DNA from: Cohnella abietis
GTDB lineage: Bacteria > Bacillota > Bacilli > Paenibacillales > Paenibacillaceae
Reading direction: 5' to 3'
NCBI RefSeq assembly: GCF_004295585.1
Contig: NZ_AP019400.1
Location: 4,748,001 to 4,812,000, forward strand
DNA length: 64,000 nt
In this document: positions 17,843 to 25,289 of the stretch, in pieces
How the letters are laid out: the number at the start of each line of letters is the position of its first letter
How positions within the stretch are numbered: the first letter of the stretch is position 1
Notes under the pieces: generated by a model
What the model was told of the DNA's origin: nothing
Databases searched by the model: none
The model's input: the letters and a program-made list of their open reading frames with translations, nothing else
Translations under genes and position numbers: made by a program

Positions 17843-17953
17843 TTGAGTTATGGTGCAGGAGCTGTTGGTGGATACGGCGGCGGAATGGGCGCTGCTGCTT
17901 TCGCGCTAGTGTTGTTTATCCTACTGGTCATTATTCTTAGAGCCGGCTACTAA
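17843..17953 (+). CDS. YjcZ-family sporulation peptide, 36 residues
   Basis: A short gene reading M-S-Y-G-A-G-A-V-G-G-Y-G-G-G-M-G and then a hydrophobic helix A-F-A-L-V-L-F-I-L-L-V-I-I-L ending RAGY. A Gly/Tyr-rich start, a single helix and a tail of one or two charged residues are the hallmarks of YjcZ-type peptides, known from Bacillus spores and their coats. The start is TTG at 17843, five bases after GGTGGTGA. A strong terminator follows 16 bases after the stop. Its presence supports an endospore-forming host. Confidence 0.85.
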   Translation: MSYGAGAVGGYGGGMGAAAFALVLFILLVIILRAGY

Positions 17954-17969
17954 TTAAATAACAGGTTTA

Positions 17970-18005
17970 ACCCACCACTTCTTAATTGAAGTGGTGGGTC
18001 TTTTA
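17970..18005 (+). terminator. Terminator of the YjcZ gene (bidirectional)
   Basis: A 12-bp perfect stem ACCCACCACTTC/GAAGTGGTGGGT with a six-base loop, then CTTTTATT. It may also serve the DUF1232 gene on the other strand. Confidence 0.85.
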
Positions 18006-18020
18006 TTAAGACCTGAATAG

Positions 18021-18263
18021 CTATCTTTCGGGCTTCAAGTTATATTTACGTTCCATCACACGAGCATACCAGGTTGCTACAAGTGCAGTAAATGCGATAT
18101 CATCAATCGGCATAAAAGGCATAAAGTCTGGCAGCACCCAATAAAGGGCAACTGGAATAATAAATATTAGTTTATCCCTTAGCGTCACATGCTCCATACG
18201 CAAAATACGCCATACTCTGCTGGGAAGATGTCTCCATAGAGTATAGAACGATCTACGAGCCAT
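18021..18263 (-). CDS. DUF1232/YkvA-like small membrane protein
   Basis: An 80-residue protein. The basic N-terminus (RRSFYTLWRHLPSRVWRIL) is followed by LIFIIPVALYWVLPDFMPFMPIDDIAF, which matches the DUF1232 pattern of a helix, LPDxxP, and an Asp-Asp turn before a second helix. Function is not established for this family. AAAGGAG precedes the ATG. It lies downstream of the M14 peptidase gene on the same strand with a 41-base gap, so co-transcription is possible. Confidence 0.65.
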   Translation of the reverse strand: MARRSFYTLWRHLPSRVWRILRMEHVTLRDKLIFIIPVALYWVLPDFMPFMPIDDIAFTALVATWYARVMERKYNLKPER

Positions 18264-18304
18264 TAGAAGGGTCTCCTTTCAAATTACAACCGCATTCATC
18301 AAGT

Positions 18305-19222
18305 TTACCCCTCTTCCTCCGATCCAAAACAGGACTGTGGCGTGCAGTCTAGCGCTTCTGCAAGAAGTCTTGCTAAATCGTCGTATATGTCTTCGAATTG
18401 ATCCATAGAAAGAGGATTATGTCCCCAGCCCGCCTCTACCGTGAAGCCCGGTCTATGAAACTTCGAGATGAACCAGTCTTTGTACCCTGCATCACTTCCT
18501 TCTAAATAGACGGCACGATAACCCGCCGCTGCAGCTAGCCTCTCCGCCCAAGCTTTTGATTCAGTTGGCTCATCGTTCCTATAGTTCCAATAAATCTCCT
18601 CACCCTGCGTATGAAGCGCGATAACCGCTTGGAAATCGTTCTGCTCAGTAAATCGAGCTAGGGCCGCTGCTTCCGGCTCAGATAAGGGAGAAGGGCCGCT
18701 GAAGTCCCTAGGCGCTGGTCCTTTAATCCCCCGTCTTTGACGCTCTAGCTCCCAGTATGCTGGAAACTGGTCATTAAGATCGACGCCCCTTGCATTTGCT
18801 TTCCAGCGATGGAACCGGTTAGAGCCCCGATTCCATTGAAGCAATTCATTGTACATGGGATGCTTCGTCGTCACTCCTCGTTGGACAAGCTCTACACCAT
18901 CAGGGTTAACCATAGGCACAATCCATAAGCTGCATCGTGAGAACAAATCTTTAGCTGATTTCCCCCAGAAGGTTGATTTCCGAGTAATAGCATTCGCATA
19001 ATCCTCCACAAATCTCATCAGAAGTAACGACGTTATCCACTCATTGGCATGACAAGCACCGTTAAAATGCCACCGAAATGACCCTTCCCCTATCTTCAAA
19101 TAAGGGATAGGCTTTCCCAGCAGGCTTTCCCCTATCGTGCCTGCACTAATAAAGGAATATCTCCCCGTTAACCTCTCTAATTCCTTGCCAAGCTGCTTAG
19201 AACCGAACTCCGTCTTCCGCAT
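18305..19222 (-). CDS. M14 family zinc carboxypeptidase
   Basis: A 305-residue metallopeptidase. Zinc ligands are in FNGACHANEW (H and E of HxxE) and in VIALHTQGEEIYW (H). The catalytic glutamate is in GFTVEAGWGHNP. The substrate-carboxylate region is NPDGVELVQRG and the Asn-Arg-like region is RGVDLNDQF. This arrangement is that of gamma-D-glutamyl-meso-diaminopimelate peptidase-like enzymes, which cut peptidoglycan peptides. No signal peptide or LysM domain was seen, so it probably acts inside the cell or the mother cell. The start at 19222 follows AGGAGGGGG. Confidence 0.88.
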   Translation of the reverse strand: MRKTEFGSKQLGKELERLTGRYSFISAGTIGESLLGKPIPYLKIGEGSFRWHFNGACHANEWITSLLLMRFVEDYANAITRKSTFWGKSAKDLFSRCSLWIVPMVNPDGVELVQRGVTTKHPMYNELLQWNRGSNRFHRWKANARGVDLNDQFPAYWELERQRRGIKGPAPRDFSGPSPLSEPEAAALARFTEQNDFQAVIALHTQGEEIYWNYRNDEPTESKAWAERLAAAAGYRAVYLEGSDAGYKDWFISKFHRPGFTVEAGWGHNPLSMDQFEDIYDDLARLLAEALDCTPQSCFGSEEEG

Positions 19223-19310
19223 CCTATAACCCCCTCCTGCTGCGACATCTAACAACGGTTCTATTGGTGTATGATACTAAGCGCTAATATATAACTACCT
19301 TCAACACTAC

Positions 19311-19361
19311 AAAAAACTCGAGCTACGTTAAGCACCTTAGGGTGGCTTAACGTAGCTCGAG
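19311..19361 (-). terminator. Terminator of the glutamate racemase gene
   Basis: A perfect 17-bp stem (19317-19333 with 19345-19361), followed on the minus strand by six U. Confidence 0.95.
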
Positions 19362-19373
19362 CTTTCCTTGCCT

Positions 19374-20192
19374 TTATACACCGATACTTGAAACCTGCCA
19401 AACAACTGGAAATAGTTGAATTTGCTCTTCTAACCATGCTTGAGCAATTTCCTGAAACTTACGAGGATCACCACTGCAGAAAAACTGGTGCACCGGTTCA
19501 ACGTCTATGCCCGCTAATTCGTTGTTCTCTTGTAGAATCGTGCTAATTTCTCGAGCAGTTTCTTCGGCAGAATTAATTAATGTAACTTCAGAGCCCATTA
19601 CCTTCGAAATAGAATCAGCCAAGAAGGGATAGTGAGTGCAGCCGAGAATAAGACAGTCCATCGTAGTATTCTGCAAACTACTTAGAGATTCTGCTACGGT
19701 TTGATACGTTTCCTCCGAGTGAAAATTTCCGTCCTCCACAAGAGGTACAAAGGAAGAGCATGCCTGACTTATTACCGTCACACTGGGAGATTGCCGCTTA
19801 AGAGCCCATTCATAGGCCCTACTCTTAATCGTGCCTTCTGTACCGATGACGCCAACAACCCCAGTCTTCGTCCGGCCAATAGCAGCGCGAGCTCCAGGGT
19901 TAATCACTCCGATAGTTGGCACATTAACACGTGTCCTAATGTCCTCTAATGCAACCGCGGTGGCCGTGTTGCAGGCGATAACAATCATTTTGGGATTGAA
20001 CTGTACAAGATAATCCACGATTTCTCTTGTAAATGTAATGACTTCTTCGGCTTCTCTAGGACCATAGGGCGTGCGTGCGGTATCGCCGAAATATAATATT
20101 TTCTCATGGGGGAGCTGACGCAACACTTCCTTGACGACAGTCAGTCCCCCCACACCGGAGTCCAGGACTGCGATCGCTTGCTGCACGGAAAC
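19374..20192 (-). CDS. murI: Glutamate racemase
   Basis: A 272-residue racemase that makes D-glutamate for peptidoglycan. The protein opens with AIAVLDSGVGGLTVVKEV. The two catalytic cysteines are in VIACNTATA and LILGCTHYPFL; the YFGDTARTPYG loop is also diagnostic. The start was placed at GTG 20192 because the family begins there and the length then matches; a TTG-initiated extension of 24 codons is unlikely. It ends at a strong terminator. The Bacillus name racE also applies. Confidence 0.94.
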   Translation of the reverse strand, partial: VSVQQAIAVLDSGVGGLTVVKEVLRQLPHEKILYFGDTARTPYGPREAEEVITFTREIVDYLVQFNPKMIVIACNTATAVALEDIRTRVNVPTIGVINPGARAAIGRTKTGVVGVIGTEGTIKSRAYEWALKRQSPSVTVISQACSSFVPLVEDGNFHSEETYQTVAESLSSLQNTTMDCLILGCTHYPFLADSISKVMGSEVTLINSAEETAREISTILQENNELAGIDVEPVHQFFCSGDPRKFQEIAQAWLEEQIQLFPVVWQVSSIGV

Positions 20193-20304
20193 ACCGCTTT
20201 CTTCGTCTATAATGAGGTCGCTACAGAATAATTTATGAGGCCTAAGTGTAAAAGGTACCTGCAAATTAGCTTATATTTGGACGAGATTTAATCGACGCCC
20301 AATA

Positions 20305-20339
20305 GAAAGCACCGCCCAGCGGGAGCGGGCGGTGCTTTC
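20305..20339 (-). terminator. Terminator of the YtxG-YtxH-like pair
   Basis: A perfect 13-bp GC-rich stem GAAAGCACCGCCC/GGGCGGTGCTTTC with a nine-base loop. The U tract is short on both strands. Confidence 0.75.
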
Positions 20340-20363
20340 GGGCAAAGCTAGAATAGTTTTGGA

Positions 20364-20711
20364 TCAAACTACTGACGAGTCTTCATTATCATTTACCTCT
20401 ATAGCAGCAGATTCACTTACTTCTACTGTTTCGTTATTTTTCCGTGAACGGATATCTGTAACGATACGGCCAGTAGCCTGCTTCGCATCTGATACAAAGC
20501 TTGTTGTCCGCTTTGCCAGAGATTGAACAGCAGAGCCCGCTTGACGACCTAAGTCTGAAGTCTTTTCTCCAACCTTTTGTGCAGTTTCTGCAATATCACT
20601 ACGAAGCTCACGACCTGATTTCGGGGCAAATAATAGAGCAGTGACGGCGCCAGTGATCGCACCAGTAAGAGTTCCCCATAGAAACGATTTAACGACTTTC
20701 TTGTTAGCCAT
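20364..20711 (-). CDS. YtxH-domain stress protein
   Basis: A 115-residue protein. A short N-terminal helix, FLWGTLTGAITGAVTALLFAPKSGRELR, is the YtxH signature: a Gly-rich membrane segment ending in APKSG. The remainder is a long amphipathic helix (QKVGEKTSDLGRQAGSAVQSLA) and an acidic tail. In B. subtilis ytxH belongs to the general stress regulon; molecular function is unknown. It starts six bases after the DUF948 gene, reproducing the YtxG-YtxH pair. Confidence 0.85.
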   Translation of the reverse strand: MANKKVVKSFLWGTLTGAITGAVTALLFAPKSGRELRSDIAETAQKVGEKTSDLGRQAGSAVQSLAKRTTSFVSDAKQATGRIVTDIRSRKNNETVEVSESAAIEVNDNEDSSVV

Positions 20712-20717
20712 TTGCTT

Positions 20718-21218
20718 TCACTCTCCTTGAGATGGATATGCATTCAGTCCCGAGCCCTCACAGCAATCGGATGGATGATCATTATCGGATCGCCTTTTCC
20801 ATGACGCCCATAGCTTTCGGCCTATTTGTGTTAAATCCGGAATACTGCCGTCTCCGTCTCCATCGTCACTATCACCGGATAGAGGCTGAAAAGGCGCTGT
20901 AAGACACTCCCGGTACAAGGACGTTACGTGAACAGCGGTTTGTGCTGCAGCCTGCACGGCATCTCCTACCGCTCTAGCTCCCTCTGCAAGCGAGCTGAAT
21001 CCTTGCAAGCTTTTCCTAGATTCAGCTATGGCTAACTTAGCCTCATCCGCGAGCTGCCTGCATTGTCTTAAGGAGACTTCAGTCTCCTTACCGAGAGCCC
21101 TTACGACCTGTTCCAGACGTCTAAACGACCGTATTAGCATAATGAGACCGACCACGCCAGCAACGGCAATTGTTAAGACAGCTACCGTTATTCCATATGC
21201 CGCCACATCCCATGCCAT
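20718..21218 (-). CDS. DUF948 (YtxG-like) membrane protein
   Basis: A 166-residue protein. One transmembrane helix (ITVAVLTIAVAGVVGLIMLI) is followed by a long coiled-coil-like region (LEQVVRALGKETEVSLRQC) and a low-complexity Asp/Gly tail. This is the DUF948 layout. The start at 21218 is preceded by AGGGAGG. It lies directly before the YtxH gene, its usual partner; the two are thought to be envelope stress proteins. Confidence 0.82.
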   Translation of the reverse strand: MAWDVAAYGITVAVLTIAVAGVVGLIMLIRSFRRLEQVVRALGKETEVSLRQCRQLADEAKLAIAESRKSLQGFSSLAEGARAVGDAVQAAAQTAVHVTSLYRECLTAPFQPLSGDSDDGDGDGSIPDLTQIGRKLWASWKRRSDNDHPSDCCEGSGLNAYPSQGE

Positions 21219-21318
21219 CCGTGTCCCTCCCTTACTGTGCAACCCGGGCGAATGCCCATGTGGTTAATGCAGTATATGACGGTGTATGTAGAAGTGTTAA
21301 TCATCGTTGAGTTTAAAC

Positions 21319-21350
21319 AAAAAAGCCCAACTGCCAATTAAGCAGTTGGA
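21319..21350 (-). terminator. Terminator after the HEPN/DUF86 gene
   Basis: Stem CCAACTGC (21327-21334) with GCAGTTGG (21342-21349), followed on the minus strand by six U. Confidence 0.85.
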
Positions 21351-21359
21351 CCTTCATCT

Positions 21360-21779
21360 CTATAATTCTTTGTGTAAATAAGCCTCCACCTGATCAGAAA
21401 ACCCCATTAGAACCCTTGGGAGCTCCGCTGTAAGAGGATGTAGCTCTTGTCTAGGCCAGTGTTCGTATTCCTGTACTAAAGTTTTACGAAGTAGCACCAG
21501 CCGACGTAATGGAGTCGCTACCAGATCAGTAATGACCCCTTCTCCTTCAATGATATCGATAATGTCCTCATAACTGCTGGCATCTCGCATAATAAAACCA
21601 TCAATTAAAGTATGTCCGACATCCGTCGCTATTTCTGCAGCTAAATGTAATGCTCTTTCCTGTGCCAAGCCTTCGGTTAAGCTTCCTGTCCAAGAAACCG
21701 TTGCTGCTGATAGAAATTGAGCAATTTCCGGGAGGCACGCCAGACGGCTGCGGATGCTTCCTACGTTCACATCATACAT
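21360..21779 (-). CDS. HEPN/DUF86 (HepT-like, YutE-type) protein
   Basis: A 139-residue all-helical protein of the HEPN/DUF86 family. HepT toxins cut RNA or are AMPylated by a partner MNT nucleotidyltransferase; their active site is R-x4-H-x-Y. Here the corresponding stretch reads RKTLVQEYEHW, in which Gln takes the histidine position, and no MNT gene is nearby. It therefore looks like the solitary Bacillus YutE type rather than a toxin. AAGGGGG precedes the ATG. It is the last gene of a three-gene run with the 45-residue peptide and the Dabb protein. Confidence 0.7.
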   Translation of the reverse strand: MYDVNVGSIRSRLACLPEIAQFLSAATVSWTGSLTEGLAQERALHLAAEIATDVGHTLIDGFIMRDASSYEDIIDIIEGEGVITDLVATPLRRLVLLRKTLVQEYEHWPRQELHPLTAELPRVLMGFSDQVEAYLHKEL

Positions 21780-21797
21780 GGGTAGATAGCCCCCTTG

Positions 21798-21935
21798 TTA
21801 TTTCCTCTTGCTTTTGGCTCTTCGCTTCAACCAAAGCACCATAATAAATGCGCTAATAATTATGACGATGATATAAGTCATCATCTGATAAACATCGCCC
21901 ATATTGGTTGGATCTTTCTCAACAAGCATCCTCAT
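21798..21935 (-). CDS. Small single-helix membrane peptide, 45 residues
   Basis: A short frame beginning M-R-M-L-V-E-K-D-P-T-N-M-G-D-V and continuing with a hydrophobic segment YIIVIIISAFIMVLWL, then a basic tail KRRAKSKRK, giving an N-out/C-in profile by the positive-inside rule. The ATG begins one base after the Dabb stop, and the next gene follows after a good ribosome site, so it fits tightly into the operon. I do not recognise a family. A start at the inner ATG (21929) is also possible. Confidence 0.6.
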   Translation of the reverse strand: MRMLVEKDPTNMGDVYQMMTYIIVIIISAFIMVLWLKRRAKSKRK

Positions 21936-21936
21936 C

Positions 21937-22224
21937 TTAGCTCTCGTAATCGACACTGACGGATGCCTCGCGCACGGACGTCATGTGTTCGATAACTTTC
22001 TTATGCTCCGGATGCACTTGGTAAACCTGTAAAGCATCCATTGAATCAAATTTGGTTACTAATGCGATATCATACGAGCGTTCGGAATGAAGAATATCTG
22101 TTCCAACCTCGATATGACGAAGCTCGTCAATTTTACCCTCCATGTTGCGCAGTACTTGAACGGTACGATTAACGGCTTCTGGACTGTTATCCTTCAATTT
22201 GAACATGACGATATGAGTAATCAT
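21937..22224 (-). CDS. Dabb (stress-responsive A/B barrel) protein
   Basis: A 95-residue protein opening MITHIVMFKLKD, with LRHIEVGTDILHSERSYDIALVTKF and a VYQVHPEHKKVIEHM helix. This is the dimeric alpha/beta-barrel Dabb pattern. Members occur in stress responses and in small-molecule cyclase or decarboxylase roles; the specific substrate is unknown here. It is the first gene of the Dabb/peptide/DUF86 run. Confidence 0.85.
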   Translation of the reverse strand: MITHIVMFKLKDNSPEAVNRTVQVLRNMEGKIDELRHIEVGTDILHSERSYDIALVTKFDSMDALQVYQVHPEHKKVIEHMTSVREASVSVDYES

Positions 22225-22265
22225 TATTTTACCATTCCTTTCTTATCATGAGGATTTAGAGTGTC

Positions 22266-22565
22266 GTGCATACTACTTATAAAGTTAAGCGAAGGGAGTC
22301 ATATGAACCTCATATGCGATATATCATTACAGCAGCCTGTACACTAATCGGAACTGCGCTATGCCTCTTTAATGTGTCCGGATATGATCCCCACAATTTG
22401 TTTCTTATGATGTTCAGTGTTCCCATGTGGTTTGTTGAGCTTTTCACTGATCTCCATAAGGTAAATATATGGTTTATGTATGCGCTAACGATCCTTAGCT
22501 GGGCATTGATAGGATTCTTAGGTGATCTTGGAGTTGCACGTATCCGCAGCTGGCGGCATTTGTGA
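22266..22565 (+). CDS. Small membrane protein of unknown function
   Basis: Up to 99 residues with three hydrophobic segments: YIITAACTLIGTALCLF, FLMMFSVPMWFVELF and WFMYALTILSWALIGFLGDL. I do not recognise a family. The start is uncertain. GTG at 22266 has a weak GAGGA 12 bases upstream; ATG at 22314 would give 83 residues and begin right at the first helix, but its GGGAG is 16 bases away. A bidirectional terminator follows the stop. It is transcribed divergently from the Dabb gene. Confidence 0.6.
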   Translation: MHTTYKVKRRESYEPHMRYIITAACTLIGTALCLFNVSGYDPHNLFLMMFSVPMWFVELFTDLHKVNIWFMYALTILSWALIGFLGDLGVARIRSWRHL

Positions 22566-22583
22566 GCAACGATGTTAATGGGA

Positions 22584-22610
22584 AAAAAGGAGCCATGCTG
22601 GCTCCTTTTT
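22584..22610. terminator. Bidirectional terminator
   Basis: AAAAAGGAGCC (22584-22594) pairs with GGCTCCTTTTT (22600-22610). It serves the small membrane protein and the converging cupredoxin gene. Confidence 0.9.
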
Positions 22611-22614
22611 CTCA

Positions 22615-22992
22615 TTATTCAACAATAAACTTAGATACCATGTCTGCATGCCCTTGACCACACATAATGGAGCAATGCAAATCATAAGTACCTGGCTTGT
22701 CAAAAGTAACTTCAAGCTCTGGAGCATCCTTGCTTAGCTCTACACCAAGTCCTACGATTTCTAGACCGTGATTGCCGAGCTTGTTAGCGAACTTCACCTT
22801 GTAATTCGTTCCAGCTTTTACGCGATACTCTTTTTTGTCGAATTCAAAATTTGATGCTGTGATTTTAAGTAACTCTTGGCCTTCTTTCAGACCCGCTGCC
22901 TCGTCTTTAGGTTTCTCAGGCAATCCTGTTGCCATTAGATATACACCCATTGCGCACGCGATCGTGATCAAAGTAGACAAAATCCATTTCAT
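22615..22992 (-). CDS. Membrane-anchored cupredoxin with a CuA-type site
   Basis: A 125-residue protein. An N-terminal helix (ILSTLITIACAMGVYLMA) anchors a single cupredoxin domain. Copper ligands are visible as the His of GNHGLEIVG and the C-terminal CSIMCGQGHADM, which matches the CxxxCxxxHxxM CuA centre of cytochrome oxidase subunit II. Unlike true subunit II, there is only one helix and no oxidase gene is nearby. It could be an electron carrier or a copper chaperone for an oxidase; this is inference. AGGGGAG precedes the ATG. Confidence 0.85.
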   Translation of the reverse strand: MKWILSTLITIACAMGVYLMATGLPEKPKDEAAGLKEGQELLKITASNFEFDKKEYRVKAGTNYKVKFANKLGNHGLEIVGLGVELSKDAPELEVTFDKPGTYDLHCSIMCGQGHADMVSKFIVE

Positions 22993-23149
22993 TGTCTGCT
23001 CCCCTGCTTCCTACAAAGTGTCTACCTCTTATATTACCTAAAAAACACATTTGAACTCAAGCACTTGTCTATAGAGTTTAATTAACTTTTTGTACATTTG
23101 ACAATTTCATGAACAACTATCGTTATTTTGTGCTTACAAATGGTTTACC

Positions 23150-24574
23150 CTAATCCAAGTTGCGAAAATCACTGGGAATTTTACGAGCTATCCCACTGTT
23201 AATAGCCTCCTGAATAACCGCTTTACGAACAGCAGGCACCACCTTGTCATTAAACACGCTAGGGATGATGTATTCTTCATTTAACTCATCATCCGTCACA
23301 ATAGAGGCAATTGCTTTAGCGGCGGCTAGCTTCATCGATTCACTGATTGTACTTGCTCGAGCATCCAACGCCCCACGAAAAATGCCTGGAAAAACAAGCA
23401 CGTTATTTAGTTGATTCGAGTAATCGGAGCGTCCCGTCGCATAGACTCGCACAGACGAGCCCGCCTCTTCAGGTGATATCTCTGGATCGGGATTCGCCAT
23501 AGCGAACACAATCGGATCTGGATTCATTCGCTTGACATCCTCATTAAATAATAGCTTCGGCCTCGACAAACCAATGAATACATCAGCCCCCTTAATTACT
23601 TCGGCTAAGCTTCCCTTTTCATTAGATGGATTAGTCATTGCAGCATATTCATTCCATGCCTTGTTCTCATAAAAGCTGTCTCTATTTATGGCACCGTCCT
23701 TGTCTACCCCAATAATTTCGGTAACACCTGCAGCCAATAGCATACGTGTACAAGCGATACCCGCTGCTCCTATGCCGTTTACAACAACTTTAATACCGCT
23801 CATCGATTTGCCAACGATTTTTAATGCATTTATTAACCCAGCCAGCAGTACAACAGCAGTACCGTGCTGATCATCGTGAAAAACGGGAATGTCCAATTCT
23901 TCCTTAAGACGACGTTCGATTTCAAAGCAGCGCGGCGAGGAAATATCCTCAAGATTAATGCCACCAAACGTCGGTGCGAGCGCTTTAACAATGGCGATGA
24001 TTTCTTCCGTGTCCTTCGTATTTAAGCATATCGGGAAAGCATCAACGCCTGCAAATTCCTTGAATAGCATCGCTTTTCCTTCCATAACCGGCATCGCGGC
24101 ATGGGGGCCAATATCCCCAAGTCCGAGAACCGCTGTCCCGTCTGATACAACAGCTACCGTATTACGGCGGATTGTAAGCGTGAAGGCCTTATTTACATCA
24201 TCGCGGATTGCTAAACAAACATTAGCTACGCCTGGTGTGTATACACGTGAGAGGTCGTCGCGATTTTTAATTGGTATCTTGGATTCAACCTGTATTTTAC
24301 CACCAAGATGCATTAAAAAAGTTCTGTCAGAAACATTCAGTAGATGTATGCCTTTCATTGCGCTAACTACTAAAGATAAGGTTTCAACATCTGAGGGCTC
24401 AGCAACACTAACGGTTAGATCACGTATTTCCTTTTTTCTACCAGGTTGGATAACGTCAATAGCTACAATATCTCCACCCTGTTGACCAATGGCAGACACG
24501 AGCTCGCCGAACGTAACAAGCTGCTTGTCCATTTCTACGCGGAGTATAACACTTGTACCACTTTCCAACCTCAT
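23150..24574 (-). CDS. NAD-dependent malic enzyme with N-terminal ACT domain
   Basis: About 474 residues. Residues 1-80 form an ACT-like regulatory domain. The catalytic part contains SRVYTPGVA (the tyrosine acid), VVSDGTAVLGLGDIGPHAA, the lysine loop EGKAMLFK, and the divalent-metal EDI...HDDQHGTA motif. The Rossmann loop is VVNGIGAAGIA. It decarboxylates malate to pyruvate and so links the TCA cycle with gluconeogenic metabolism. The start at 24574 follows AAGGGG by 11 bases; an ATG seven codons upstream is possible. It is a single gene. Confidence 0.93.
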   Translation of the reverse strand: MRLESGTSVILRVEMDKQLVTFGELVSAIGQQGGDIVAIDVIQPGRKKEIRDLTVSVAEPSDVETLSLVVSAMKGIHLLNVSDRTFLMHLGGKIQVESKIPIKNRDDLSRVYTPGVANVCLAIRDDVNKAFTLTIRRNTVAVVSDGTAVLGLGDIGPHAAMPVMEGKAMLFKEFAGVDAFPICLNTKDTEEIIAIVKALAPTFGGINLEDISSPRCFEIERRLKEELDIPVFHDDQHGTAVVLLAGLINALKIVGKSMSGIKVVVNGIGAAGIACTRMLLAAGVTEIIGVDKDGAINRDSFYENKAWNEYAAMTNPSNEKGSLAEVIKGADVFIGLSRPKLLFNEDVKRMNPDPIVFAMANPDPEISPEEAGSSVRVYATGRSDYSNQLNNVLVFPGIFRGALDARASTISESMKLAAAKAIASIVTDDELNEEYIIPSVFNDKVVPAVRKAVIQEAINSGIARKIPSDFRNLD

Positions 24575-24636
24575 GATAGAATGACCCCTTCCCATCTCAA
24601 TGTACCTATATAGAGTATAGCCTTAATTGTGGCAAA

Positions 24637-24680
24637 CAAAAAGCCGCACCTCATCATCCTTTAGGATATATGCGATCCGG
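24637..24680 (-). terminator. Terminator of the holin gene
   Basis: An imperfect hairpin (24644-24660 with 24663-24680), followed on the minus strand by CTTTTTG. Confidence 0.55.
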
Positions 24681-24689
24681 TTTTTATCG

Positions 24690-25109
24690 TTAAGGATTTG
24701 GCTTTTTTTCATCATCTGCTTCTCCTGCACGATCCCGAAGCACTTTAACAATCTGCTTCAAACGGTCAGGCAAGGGTAGACCCATCCTGCCATAGTTCTC
24801 AATAATGGATAACAGTTCATTCGCAATATAGAAAAAAGCTGTGCTTCCCATTACGATTTCTATTCCAAGTAAAACATCCAAGCGATGCGCAATAAGCAAA
24901 ACAAGTAAGATTAGCCCCTTTTTTAATAAACCCCAAAAACCGATATTGCTGTTTAACCCGCTCCCCTCGCGAACAGCAGCGATAACACCTGTAAAATAAT
25001 CAATACACATTAGAAGTAACAAGAACGTTAATGACTCATTCCACCCACCAAACGAAAATGAAACTACCGCTCCTATAAATACGCAAATTATCCCCGCTTG
25101 CAATTGCAT
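24690..25109 (-). CDS. Phage-type holin (Phage_holin_4/TcdE-like)
   Basis: A 139-residue membrane protein. Its segments FLLLLMCIDYFTGVIAAV, KKGLILLVLLIAHRLDVLLG and STAFFYIANELLSIIENYGRMGLPLPDRLKQ match the holin family of phages and of TcdE. Holins form membrane pores that release endolysin or toxins. No phage gene or amidase is adjacent, so it is an orphan, perhaps domesticated for spore mother-cell lysis or secretion. AGGGGAGG precedes the ATG. Confidence 0.85.
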   Translation of the reverse strand: MQLQAGIICVFIGAVVSFSFGGWNESLTFLLLLMCIDYFTGVIAAVREGSGLNSNIGFWGLLKKGLILLVLLIAHRLDVLLGIEIVMGSTAFFYIANELLSIIENYGRMGLPLPDRLKQIVKVLRDRAGEADDEKKPNP

Positions 25110-25226
25110 CCACCGTTCCTCCCCTAATAAAGCTTTTTTGATATATTATGCAAGGTGGACAAGACGGAAACGGTCAATAACCGAACGACAAATGACTATT
25201 AGGCTTAAAATACTAATCACAAAAGA

Positions 25227-25248
25227 GACCCCTATTCACTCTGGGGTC
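25227..25248 (-). terminator. Terminator of the ABC exporter operon
   Basis: GACCCC (25227-25232) pairs with GGGGTC (25243-25248); the minus-strand tail is TCTTTTG. Confidence 0.6.
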
Positions 25249-25289
25249 GCGTTCATGCAATATTCACTTAGAGTTACTAGTCGCCTCAT

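Noticed and set aside
21360..21779. HepT-MNT toxin-antitoxin module
   Set aside because: The R-x4-H-x-Y site is altered to Gln and there is no nucleotidyltransferase partner gene nearby.
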